Below are positions 35,101 through 47,789 of a stretch of 64,000 bases of DNA, piece by piece. Origin of the DNA: Glandiceps talaboti (Eukaryota; Hemichordata; Enteropneusta; Spengelidae). The notes below the pieces were generated by a model that saw only the letters and a list, made by a program, of their open reading frames with translations, searched no databases and was not told where the DNA came from. A program made the position numbers and the translations under genes. The stretch's first letter is position 1. The number at the start of each line of letters is the position of its first letter. The stretch spans positions 27,757,449-27,821,448 of the forward strand of contig NC_135553.1 in NCBI RefSeq assembly GCF_964340395.1, in the 5' to 3' direction.

Positions 35101-38100
35101 TGTCACTGTCAGTTCTGTTTGTATGACCATGGCTGAAATTTAAGAGCTCTGCAAACCTCTGGCATTGTCTTGGTATCCTGGCTTGGTCAGCTCTGCCTGT
35201 GACAGACATGTAAGTTAATTGCAGAATTTCAGCCAGGGTCACACAAAAAGAATAGACGGAGACAAACAGGGGCAGAAAGCCAGACAGAAACAGACACAGA
35301 AAGACCACACTTTTGTTTCTGTTGGTCTGCCTGTCCCTATGTGTCTGTGTTTCAACCCATCACACAGCATTCAAAATAAAGATAGAATGACATGGGGATA
35401 AACCTTCATATAATTTTATACCTTTTGCCTAACTTTCTTGGAGCATAGCTAAATTGTATTTATCTAAACAGACTTTGGTTCAATAAAGTCAGGCCTGAAA
35501 GGGTTAAATTTCAATGATTTGGTTGATATCAACATTACATAATTGTTATTTTAGTACAACCAAGGTTTGCGGATAAAATGCTGACTCAGCATATTTTCAG
35601 CCAAGGCCATAAAAGTGAAAATGATATTTTGACAAAAAAGTAAATGAAACTTTTTATTATTTAACAGTCAATTATACTGAGTTTGAAAGAAATTCTGTTT
35701 TCAAACTTTTATTACATATTGTATATTCATGTCAGAGACTCGACAGTTGGTAGTGCCTATGAACACTTTAATGATAATTGATTTTCCAGTGATTTAGAAA
35801 CAACACAAAGAAACTATAAAAACAATTAAAATTAATTTTCTGCATTTCTAGACTACAATTACAACTTACATAATAAGTACAGAAAATTTCATAGGGTTGT
35901 AGTGTGTAGTTCAAAAGATATGGTCTGCCAAATTTGACAAAAACTCGTCAAAAACGACTTTCATTTTTTCTGTTTTTTGTGGAAAATACAGCCCACATAG
36001 ACATGATAAACACCAAGATTTACACATCACTTTTTATCTACAGGTAGATGAAGTACTGATGTGTAACTGGAACCAATTTTATTTCATTTTGTGCTATTAA
36101 ACCAGAGTTACACTTGTTTAAAAACTTGAAAAACTCCATTATGTCATGTGTATGTGTACAGTGCATGCCGCGGCCGGCCACGCTGGTGGCCATTTTGAAT
36201 ATATAATTAGCAAAATCTAGCAATTGTACCTCAAAAAATTTCCAGGAAATTTTGAGGAACCATTATTCAAATTCTCCTGTCACAGAAACTTGTTCCTATT
36301 GTGTTGAAATATCTAGGTTTCAGTTATTTAAGTTAATTTGTTTTCCTAATAAATGGATTTAAAAATCATGAAAACTACAATTTTTACATCAATATTTATA
36401 TTTCAGGTACTAAGCAATTGTCACGAAAAATAGCCATATTTTCGACACAAAAAATACTGTAACTTTTGAAATAATTAACCTATTTTGTTGATGTTTGTTT
36501 TATTTTGATCCTCTAAGTGTTCTCTTTCCAAATCAGTTATAATATTGTCCATAAATACAACTTTAAAAAATGCATTGGCCACCCTAGCTTAAGAAGTGCA
36601 TCAAAGCATCCAAAGCGGAAGGAAAGAATTGGAGGAAAGAGTTGCAGATCTTCCTGCACAACTACCGCACAATGCCTCATACGACAACTGGCGTACCTCC
36701 CGCTACACTGTTCCTAAAACGCATCATATGCAACAAGCTTCCGCAAGTAAACAACATCGACCCAGTATCTGAAATCGTACGCAAATATGACTCGCTGCAG
36801 AAACAGAAAATTAAGGTCCGGGCCGACGACAAGTCTACCGTAAAACCAACTGACATCGGACCAGGCGACAAAGTACTCGTGAAACGACCATTTAACAAAG
36901 CGAAAGGCTCCACCGCGTATGAACCTATCCCGATGACTGTTACATTTGTTTTAATATTCATTTGTTACAAGTAAGAAAGGCACTATGATCACAGCCGAGA
37001 ATGACGAGCATGCAGTCACGCGAAATTCATCGTTCTACAAAAAGCTAGATAAGTCAACACTTAGAAATTACCCTAGCAATGACGCTTATGACAACCTGTA
37101 TGAGTACGAACCAAACATGACATCTACACCACCGTCTCCGATAGATATCCCTAAACCGGACAGTATTAATGATAACAACAAAGAGACTGTTATAAATCCA
37201 GAGTCCCAAAGCAAACCAGCCGATGATGACTCTACGAAATCCGTTCCTATCTTGCGTAGATCATCCAGGAAACGAATACCGCGCAAAATCTTCGATTTGT
37301 AAATGAAAGTTATTGTTACTGCAGTATTTGGTAATTTGTTGTATTAATAACGTTGAACACCGTGAACTTTCGTGAACTCTACTTAGAACTTTCATGAACT
37401 CTTATCAATAGACTGTTAGAACTTTCATGAACTCCTATCAGTGAAATGTTGCAGACTTATTTATCCTAACTTGCGTTTTCTGAAGTTATAGTTCAAAAAT
37501 TGTTTGTTATCCATTATTGTTTGTTGATTACCGAACGATAGTCCCTATATGAGATCAGTTTCATACAATTAACTCAGTATCTACAAGGAAGGGGATGTAA
37601 TGTTCAAACTAGGTTTACAACTGTCAATCATAAGCTCCGCCCCACTGTGACATCACTCATACGTTGCTATAGTGATTATGTAATATTATGGGTTGTTCCC
37701 ACTCATAAAAAGTTCCGTCTACACATCAATAAAGTATAAGTGACTATCAGTACACCCAGTCGGTTCCAGTGTATTTATTTCACTCCCCGACGTTACAAAC
37801 AGGAAGGCAGCAATTCTGACGTTTTAAAGCCTTCACCATCTTGGATTGAAAAATCTCATTAGATGTTCAAAACTACCGGGCACTCAATTTGAATGGCTAT
37901 CCCGTACGGGGTATGTACAATTGTGGCCATTTCCTATATTCTTGTTGTTGATAATGATTTGTAATTAATAAACATTCAAAATATGTATGTAAATTCGCCT
38001 AGCAACAAGACCACACCCATAGCAACAGCCAAATAATCACGTATATTGCAAAGATAACAGGAATAGACAGACAAATGAATAAACATTTTAAAATGTATGC

Positions 38101-41100
38101 AAATGTGCCTAGCAACAAGACCACGCCAATAGCAACAGCCAAATGATCATGTACATGTATATTGCAAAGATAATATCAGGAATTCATACACAAGTGAACA
38201 AAAACATTCAAAAATGTATGCAAATATATTTAACAATATGACCATGCCTATAGCAACAGCCAAATGATTGCGTATATCGCAAAGATAACAACATGGTTGG
38301 CTAGGCAACTGGATAGTCATTCAGTAAATGAAAACTTATTGTTAGCATGGACTAGCAAATGCATAAACATTTTTAAAAACTGTACAGTTGTGCTACAACA
38401 CCATTGGTACTATTTTTTTAGCACAACTGAACTGAAGGTTCAGTAGTGCTATAGGCATTGAGCGGTGTCTGTACATCTGTGAACCGATTGCCATGATATT
38501 TGGTGGGTGTATTACCTTGGATGTCTAGTTGGGAAATTGGTCAAATCAAAATCTTGCCACCGGTGTATTTGAGTAAAAAAATCTTGCCACCGGTGTATTT
38601 GAATAAAAAAAATGTAAACTCAAAAACTACTGAGCAGATCAATGTGAAATTTGATGGGAATGCTCTTAGTACTGTTAAGATTAAGAAATGTTCATAACAT
38701 GATGATCTCGAGATGTCAGTGATGTGTAAATTAGGTATACAATTAACAAATGTGTAATTTTGGTCAAAAACCTTAATTCCAAAACTACTGAGCAGATTGG
38801 GCTGAAATTTGGTTGGATCATTCTTCAGGGTGTTTATATTAAGAATTGTTCATAGCATGATGATCCCATCAGTGATATGTAAATTAGGTATAAAATGTGT
38901 GAAAAATCTATAATTCCAAAACCAGACAGCAGATTGGACTGAAATTTAAAGGGGAGGCATCTGGGCACATGTAGATGAAGCAGTATTCACAACATGATGA
39001 TACCCTTAGTGATATGCAAATTGGGTTTAAAAATGTCAGATTTTGGTCAAAAAATTTTGAAACTGTATGGTGAATGGGTTGAAACTTGGTGGGGATGTTT
39101 CTGGACGTGTAATTCTGCAATTATTGTTGAAAACATTATGATGCAATTAGCCCTAGCAACCATGACCATGCCCTTAGCGACAACGAAATGATGGTTTATA
39201 TTGCAAAGATGAAAAGTGGCAAGGGCAGACAAGTTACTAAAAATTTCAAAATTGTATGCAAATATGCCTAGCAACAAGACCTTGGCGCTATTTTAGTAAT
39301 TAGGCTATATCTTATTCTTAAGAATGCAAACTTCAAATTCAATATAATTTGGTATATACATTAAACATAACATATTGCATATCTGTAGTAAAGCTTGTTG
39401 ATGTACATTGTAGTTTATAGTTTTAATGAATAATTTGCATAATTAATGAACTTTGGTAATTAGACTATATCTTATGAATGTAAATTCATATTCCACATAC
39501 TGTGGCACATACAGCAACCATAACAAAGCACACACATCCTTAAATCATATCATTACATTGTTTTTAGTTTTAATGATTAATTTGCATAATTAATTTTTTT
39601 TCCGGTAATTTCGCTATATCTTAAGAATGCATACAAACATAACAAAGTGCATATGTTTTATAATGCTTGATGATGTAGCTTATAGTGTTAATGAGAAATT
39701 TGCATAATTAATGATTTTCAGTAATTAAGTCTTGTCTAAAGGTCGCATACTTCAAATTCTACAAAATTTGGTAACATACATCAACAAAAGTAAGCATGAA
39801 TGTCCTGAAATTCTGTTTAGTTTTTATGAGTAATTTGCATAATTAATAGATTTTGGTAATTAGGCTATATAAGAATGCAAGCTTCAAATTCAATATAATT
39901 TGGCACAGACATTAACCATAACAAAGCACACATATCCTATACTGAAGCCTGTTGGCATAGTTTTTATTTTTAATGATTAATGTGCATAATTAATAACTTT
40001 TGATAATTAGGCTATAGCTTAATGAGAATGCATTCCAACAATGTGTGTACGTGTAGGAGCGAAAAACTATTGTTTACCCTTATGAGTGGCACTCAGTTTA
40101 AATCTGGTTGAATATTTGTAAATACAGAATAGCACATTTGACATGTTATGTATTAGGACCATCCTTGAATAGAATATTAGCCCACAAGTGATGTGACAAC
40201 TATAGATCTTTCAATGTCTTTGTTCATAATGTTGTTGTATTTGTTGTATTTTATTTATTAACGTGTCCTATGTGGACTTAAAGTATACATTTGTTTATAT
40301 GATCTGGTACAATTGTTATTAAAACTTGCCACATCCAGCCCCTTGGGCTTATAAGACACAAATCCAATTTGTTGCAAAATAAATAATTGTCGAGTAACAG
40401 GAACACTTGATGACAACATGTTGGTTGGTTGTGTTTTTGTTTGGGAGCAGATATTGAATGGAATTGGGAATCAAGCATGGTTGATAATTCTAGACTAGCT
40501 GGGCCATCCAACATCAAATGTGACGATAGGGAGGTGTGGTTTCACAGAGATTATAGCTGTGGTACTGCAGCTGCAAGGGGAAGTGTAGCCTTGAATGATG
40601 GACAACATTACTGGGAGATTAAAATGATATCTCCAGTCTATGGAACAGATATGGTGAGTGCTATTTGTTATACCTCAGTAGAATAGTAGATTGTCATCTA
40701 CCACCAAGTGGCTACATTTGGTTTAATACCTTAAGTTTATATCCTTCATATTTTGTTGTTTGTTAGCACAACTTTAACCTTTAACATGGTTAATGGTGAG
40801 TAAAAAACCAATTGCCTTCATATTACTGTAGATGGAAAGTTGTTCAAATGAAAATTATCACTTCAGAGATGTGTGTTTTGGATCAAAAAATGTTATTTTT
40901 GGTAAAAAGAATTTAAACTCCAAAACTGCTGGGCAGATAGGGAAGCGTAGATAAAGAATTGTCCATGACATGATGATCCCATCAGTGATATGCAAATTGG
41001 GTCTAAAAATGTGTCTTTTTGGTCTAAAATTTTTAATTACAAAACTACTGAGCAAATTTCACTTAATTTTAATAGGGTGCATCTGGGGATGTGAAGATTA

Positions 41101-44100
41101 AGGTGTATTGATGGCATGATGAAATTAGGTCGAAAAATCTCAATTTTGGTCAATAAATTAAGAAATTGTGATCGATCTCAACCAGTATGGTGGGACACAG
41201 ACTGTAGAGTCAAGAATGAAAAATATAGACTTCTTAATAAATTTAGACTGTCGAATAATGGAAATGATTTGTTCTTATATAGAGCCACAAGCTATGGCAG
41301 GGTGGCTTTCATTGTGGTTACAGTACTGTGGACAATATTTTTACACTCCAAGCTATGGCAGGGTGGCTTTCATTGTGGTTACAGTACTGTGGACAATATT
41401 TTTACACTCCAAGCTATGGCAGGGTGGCTTTCATTGTGGTTACAGTACTGTGGACAATATTTTTACACTCCAAGCTATGGGAGGGTGGCTTTCATTGCGG
41501 TTACAGTACTGTGGACAATATTTTTACACTCCAAGCTATGGCAGGGTGGCTTTCATCGCGGTTACAGTACTGTGGACAATATTTTTACACTCCAAGCTAT
41601 GGGAGGGTGGCTTTCATTGCGGTTACAGTACTGTGGACAATATTTTTACACTCCAAGCTATGGGAGGGTGGCTTTCATCGCGGTTACAGTACTGTGGACA
41701 ATATTTTTACACTCCAAGCTATGGGAGGGTGGCTTTCATCGCGGTTACAGTACTGTGGACAATATTTTTACACTCCAAGCTATGGCAGGGTGGCTTTCAT
41801 TGTGGTTACAGTACTGTGGACAATATTTTTACACTCCAAGCTATGGCAGGGTGGCTTTCATTGTGGTTACAGTACTGTGGACAATATTTTTACACTCCAA
41901 GCTATGGCAGGGTGGCTTTCATTGTGGTTACAGTACTGTGGACAATATTTTTACACTCCAAGCTATGGCAGGGTGGCTTTCATTGTGGTTACAGTACTGT
42001 GGACAATATTTTTACACTCCAAGCTATGGCAGGGTGGCTTTCATTGTGGTTACAGTACTGTGGACAATATTTTTACACTCCAAGCTATGGGAGGGTGGCT
42101 TTCATTGCGGTTACAGTACTGTGGACAATATTTTTACACTCCAAGCTATGTCAGGGTGGATTTCATTGTGGTTACAGTACTGTGGACAATATTTTTACAC
42201 TCCAAGCTATGGCAGGGTGGCTTTCATTGTGGTTACAGTACTGTGGACAATATTTTTACACTCCAAGCTATGGGAGGGTGGCTTTCATTGTGGTTACAGT
42301 ACTGTGGACAATATTTTTACACTCCAAGCTATGGGAGGGTGGCTTTCATCGCGGTTACAGTACTGTGGACAATATTTTTACACTCCAAGCTATGGCAGGG
42401 TGGCTTTCATCGCGGTTACAGTACTGTGGACAATATTTTTACACTCCAAGCTATGGGAGGGTGGCTTTCATTGCGGTTACAGTACTGTGGACAATATTTT
42501 TACACTCCAAGCTATGGGAGGGTGGCTTTCATCGCGGTTACAGTACTGTGGACAATATTTTTACACTCCAAGCTATGGGAGGGTGGCTTTCATCGCGGTT
42601 ACAGTACTGTGGACAATATTTTTACACTCCAAGCTATGGCAGGGTGGCTTTCATTGTGGTTACAGTACTGTGGACAATATTTTTACACTCCAAGCTATGG
42701 CAGGGTGGCTTTCATTGTGGTTACAGTACTGTGGACAATATTTTTACACTCCAAGCTATGGCAGGGTGGCTTTCATTGTGGTTACAGTACTGTGGACAAT
42801 ATTTTTACACTCCAAGCTATGGGAGGGTGGCTTTCATTGCGGTTACAGTACTGTGGACAATATTTTTACACTCCAAGCTATGTCAGGGTGGCTTTCATTG
42901 TGGTTACAGTACTGTGGACAATATTTTTACACTCCAAGCTATGGGAGGATGGCTTTCATTGTGGTTACAGTACTGTGGACAATATTTTTACACTCCAAGC
43001 TATGGGAGGGTGGCTTTCATTGTGGTTACAGTACTGTGGACAATATTTTTACACTCCAAGCTATGGCAGGGTGGCTTTCATTGTGGTTACAGTACTGTGG
43101 ACAATATTTTTAGACTCCAAGCTATGGCAGGGTGGCTTTCATTGTGGTTACAGTACTGTGGACAATATTTTTACACTCCAAGCTATGGCAGGGTGGCTTT
43201 CATTGTGGTTACAGTACTGTGGACAATATTTTTACACTCCAAGCTATGGGAGGGTGGCTTTCATTGTGGTTACAGTACTGTGGACAATATTTTTACACTC
43301 CAAGCTATGGCAGGGTGGCTTTCATTGTGGTTACAGTACTGTGGACAATATTTTTACACTCCAAGCTATGGGAGGGTGGCTTTCATTGCGGTTACAGTAC
43401 TGTGGACAATATTTTTACACTCCAAGCTATGGCAGGGTGGCTTTCATTGTGGTTACAGTACTGTGGACAATATTTTTACACTCCAAGGAGGTATGTAATT
43501 CGCCCAAAACTGACCAAGTACGGGCAGAGTTACGAGCTCGTAAGTCTCAAGTACGAGTGACGTCATACTCTTGTAGTTGGCCTAATTTTCGATGAGTACG
43601 CAGAGGACTCATGCTTGTCGTATTCCGCGAGTACGTGGCGAATATCATAATTGATCGGTCATCCGAATTGACTACGTGTCCCCCGAAAAAATATATTGTT
43701 CTGATATCAAAGTAATGTTTCGGTAAAAATTTTAAGTTTGATGAATGACGATCGACTTGTGAATGAGCGCGGTTTGTCTTGGAGCTACAGTGTGTATTGT
43801 TTTGTAAACAATCACTGTCCACCTCTGGTCCACCACTTGACTGACGTGATGTTAATGACGTACGGTAAAACAAAAGACGACTACATCGAGTGCATTGGAA
43901 CGATCACACCTTCAATAACATCTCAATAAAGTTGTTCTCCTATTGACCGCCCCGTTGTCTTTTGTATGATTCATAAAAGATTTGAAATGATTGTGAAATG
44001 GTGAGAACGGCATGTCACACTCTGACTATAGTGGCGAATTTCAAACAACTTGTCGGCATGAGATGTAACGCAATCATTGATGATTGACAGTGTGATACCG

Positions 44101-47100
44101 AAAAGATGATTGTCGGTCAGAAGTGAAAGGAGTTTCGTTTCTTTTTCCAATAAAGATTTTCAAAGGTGTAAAACTTTTTCAGCTTCGGCCTACCTATAAA
44201 TCTGCGATGTCTAGGAAGGAATCCTCACTCGATCGTGAAACTTAAGATAAAGTCAAAAACGATGTCCCGTGTGAACCAGTACCATTGCACGGCGAAGCGG
44301 CAGCTATGCTTTCTCCGTGTTTGTTATGACTAGAGTCGCAGCCTGATTGTGAACCTACCCAGTTGTTATTGCTCCGTAGTTTACACAGAAAAGCAGCAGA
44401 CAGCCGTGCAATGAAACAGAAACCCCTGACTTCGTTTTTCTGAACTTTATTTTTTTTTCTCATTGAGTGGCTAAATTGCGGACACATCGTTTTATACACG
44501 GAACACGTCAAACAAATTTCGTTTGAATTGATCCAGCCATTTTTAGCTCCGCTGTAAGCGTAGCTTTAGGTATAGGTGGGTATAGAGTATAGAGGTATAG
44601 GTAAATCATAGGTGTCTTAACTTTTTTAGCTCCGCTGTAAGCGAAAGCTGAAAGCGTAGCTTTAGGTATAGGTGGGTATTGAGGTATAGTATAGGTGAAT
44701 CATTGGTGTCCGTCAACTTTTTATATTTTCATCATCTTCTCCGAAAATGACAGTCAGAATTCTTCGATATTTGGTGTGCATGTTCCCTGGGGGGAGGCTA
44801 TTCAGATTTGTTCATGCCAAGTTGTGCCATTTTCAATTTTTTATGATTTTTTTTCAAAAAATGATATTTTCATCATCTCCTCAAATACTACTTGTCAGAT
44901 TGCTTTGATATCTGGTGTGTTGATACACAGGGGGCAGCTTACTCAGATTTGTTAATTTCAAGTCAGCACATATTCTTTTCTATTTTTTATGATTTTTTTT
45001 TGTAATTTAACAAAAAAATTAATATGTTAATGAGCATTGTGACCGACGCCATATTGGAAATCAGTCCACGAGACTTTAAGTAAACTGCCATTTTTCAAAA
45101 GACACTATTGACGTCAAACAAGCAATGTAACATGTGCTATAGTCATAATTCTAAGCATTGTGCGCTCAAATGACAAGTGTTTGTTCGAAACAGGGTTGTA
45201 ATCTTCAAATCCAAATTTTGCACCCCGTCTACATAATCAGCCAGTCCGCAATACCCTCATTTGCATACAATCTATCTCAGATCTCAGAGAGCGACACTTT
45301 GAATGGCTGCTCACAGGCCTTATTTTTCGGTATTTTCAACTCGCTGTAACTTTCACTAGAGTCCCCCATTTTAGATACTGAAAACGCCTAAACCTCAACT
45401 GACATCTCCTCTTTCGTGCCATAATAAATTTTGGCATTACATTTAGGAATACCGATTTTCTGACGAATTCGGGATGCATACTTGAGGCCTTGAAATTTCG
45501 ACCCGGTTTTTCGCTCATAGTTTCCTCAATACGGACCGGAAAGTTTACAAATTTCACAAAAAGGTGGATTTTTATGTGTTTTAAATAACCATGGCAAGTA
45601 AATTTAGTAGGATCATTGTGTAACGGTCCGGACCGTTCAAGAATTTTCGGTAGAAAATGACTGATTTGACCCGGAAGTTGAAGCTGGCCTTGTTCGACCA
45701 GGCGATTTTCCACAGCCAGTGAACACGGGAGTTCTTGATACTCACTAAAATCACACTTCAGACCCACTATAAAAGTTTGATGTTTTCAGATAACATGTAA
45801 CTTGTGATTAATTCTATATTGTCGTGTAATTTGGAGTAACAGTGAACTAGAATGAAGACAACTAGTGTAAGCAAGGCAAGGCATGCATAGGTCATAAAGG
45901 CGTGCGGGTGAAGTTAAGAGCAGTACGTACAGTGGATCGACCAAACTGTGTTTATTGGCCGACAGTTTACATGTAAACACAGATAACTAGTGTTAGTTAT
46001 CTGTGATGTATCGACATGAACATGTCTTGCCATTTCCAAAATGCAAATATTTGGCCAGCAAAAATAATTAAAATAATTACAACTTTAATTTGGCTTCAGA
46101 CTTTGCATCATGTTTTGCGTATCTTTCCCCATTTTACATGTAAATCAGAAAAGGTTCTCTCTAGTCGTGTCAGTGATCATACCGGGGCTGCTTTGAGTAT
46201 GAGCGAGGTGAAGCATGTTGAACTTGATGTATTTTGTTGAGAATTATAAATATTGCAAAATGTCAAGTACAAGGTTTAAATACAATGGAATGATGAAAAG
46301 AAATTGGCCAAGTCTGCTGACAGGCGCCGGTCACAAGACATTTCGTAAATTTAAATATTAGACGATGTTATGTCTACTACAAGTTGAATGTTGTTGACAA
46401 TTAAGCTTATGGACAGTGTTTTTGATAAATTTGTTAGAAAACTGAAATTCGAATTGCCTCAAAATTACTTTAGATCCCTAGTTTATTTCATTCATTATTA
46501 AAATTTTCCAGGGTTAAAGCTGTAAGACACTGGAATTATATATAGCCAACTTCATAAACCCTTTGTGTGTGAGTGTGTGTGTGTGTGTGTGTGTGTACGC
46601 GCATTTCCCAGTCATTATTTTTCTGAGGTTTTGTGTAATTTTCATAACAGTAATTTTTTTATATAAAATGGTGACTATGGTATAAAAGTACAATATTTTA
46701 CCAACTTTCTGTGTAAAATGTGTTTTATAGTGAGACATCATATGAAACCACTAACCACTTTATTACATCACTACCAAAATAAAAACTAAAAAGAACAGCG
46801 GAGCTATTCTGATCGATAGGTCACTTGTTTATTTTCATCACCTTCGAAAGTAACAGCCAGAATACTTTAAATTGATATTTGGTGTGCATGTTCCCTGGGG
46901 AGAGGCTATTCAGATTTGTTCATGCCAAGTTGATCTGTGCCATTTTCAATTTTTTATGATTTTTTTTTCAAAAATGATATTTTCATCATCTCCTCAAATA
47001 CTACTTGTCAGAGTGCTTTGATATCTGGTGTGTTGATGCACAGAGGGTAGCTTACTCAGATTTGTTAATTTCAAGTCAGCATGTCTTCTTTTCTATTTTT

Positions 47101-47752
47101 GATGAATTTTTTTTTGTAACTTGAGTACTATAAAAGTTTTATGTTTTCAGATAACATGTAACTTGTGATTAATGCTATATTGTCAATGACATGCAATTTG
47201 GAATGACAGTGAACCAGAATGAAGACAACGTAAGGAAGGCATGCTAGGCATGCGGTCGAAGTTATGCAAGAGCAGTCTCACTGCCGACTGTGAATCGACC
47301 AACTTTGTTTATTAGCCGACAGTTTACATGTAAAGTTAAAGGACATGAACGTGTCTAGCCATTTCCAAAATGCAAATATTTGGCAAGTAAAAATAATTGA
47401 AATAATTACAACTTTAATTTGGCTTCAGACTTTGCATTATGTTTTTCGTATCTTTCCCCGTTTTACATGTAAATCCGAAAAGGTTCTCTCTGGTCATGTC
47501 AGTGGTTAGCCCTGCTTACATACGACAGGCAGTGCACGAGTCTATATTACTGACTTGACACTAAACAAATAGTAGGAACAATTGTCAGAATCAAGTCCCT
47601 GATTACACTAACTAATTACATCGCTAAAACAAAACTGCATAGTGAAGAGCTGAAGAACTAAACCACTTCTACATGTTACCAAAATAAAAAATAAAATTAA
47701 AAAAAAACAGCGGAGCTATTCTGACCGATAGGTCGCTTGTTTTGAAAATGGT

Positions 47753-47789
<37 letters not shown>

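Larger units (their letters stand above)
32421..37797 (+). mobile_element. Ty3/gypsy-type LTR element lacking the polymerase core
   Basis: Two 202-bp LTRs (32421-32622, 37596-37797) differ at 4 positions. Both begin TGTAA and end TTACA. Target duplication AACAG at 32416-32420 and 37798-37802. An 18-base primer site 2 bases after the 5' LTR matches a tRNA-Ser 3' end. The purine tract AAGGAAGGGGA precedes the 3' LTR. The interior keeps a gag-like ORF and an integrase C-terminal end, but no protease, reverse transcriptase or RNase H; about 3.2 kb of other sequence fills the gap. Probably moved in trans. Confidence 0.9.
32188..37967. mobile_element. terminal-inverted-repeat element split by an LTR retroelement
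   Basis: TAATTACAAATCATTATCAC at 32188 matches the inverse of 37948-37967. The match continues, with a gap, through GCCACAATTGTACA. The LTR element sits between the arms and carries its own 5-bp target duplication, so it inserted later. A TA dinucleotide at each end may be the target duplication of the outer element. With the LTR element removed the outer element is only about 400 bp, so it is MITE-like. Confidence 0.7.

Noticed and set aside
41116-43595. Three overlapping plus-strand ORFs of 665-776 codons
   Set aside because: All from the 61-bp array, open in three frames. Not three genes. Listed as a finding only for the frame property.
43738-43929. 63-codon ORF in the CpG-richer stretch
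   Set aside because: Short, no domain, overlapped by an opposite ORF. No splice signals that tie it to a gene.
44242-44511. 89-codon minus-strand ORF
   Set aside because: No homology recognised and no regulatory context.
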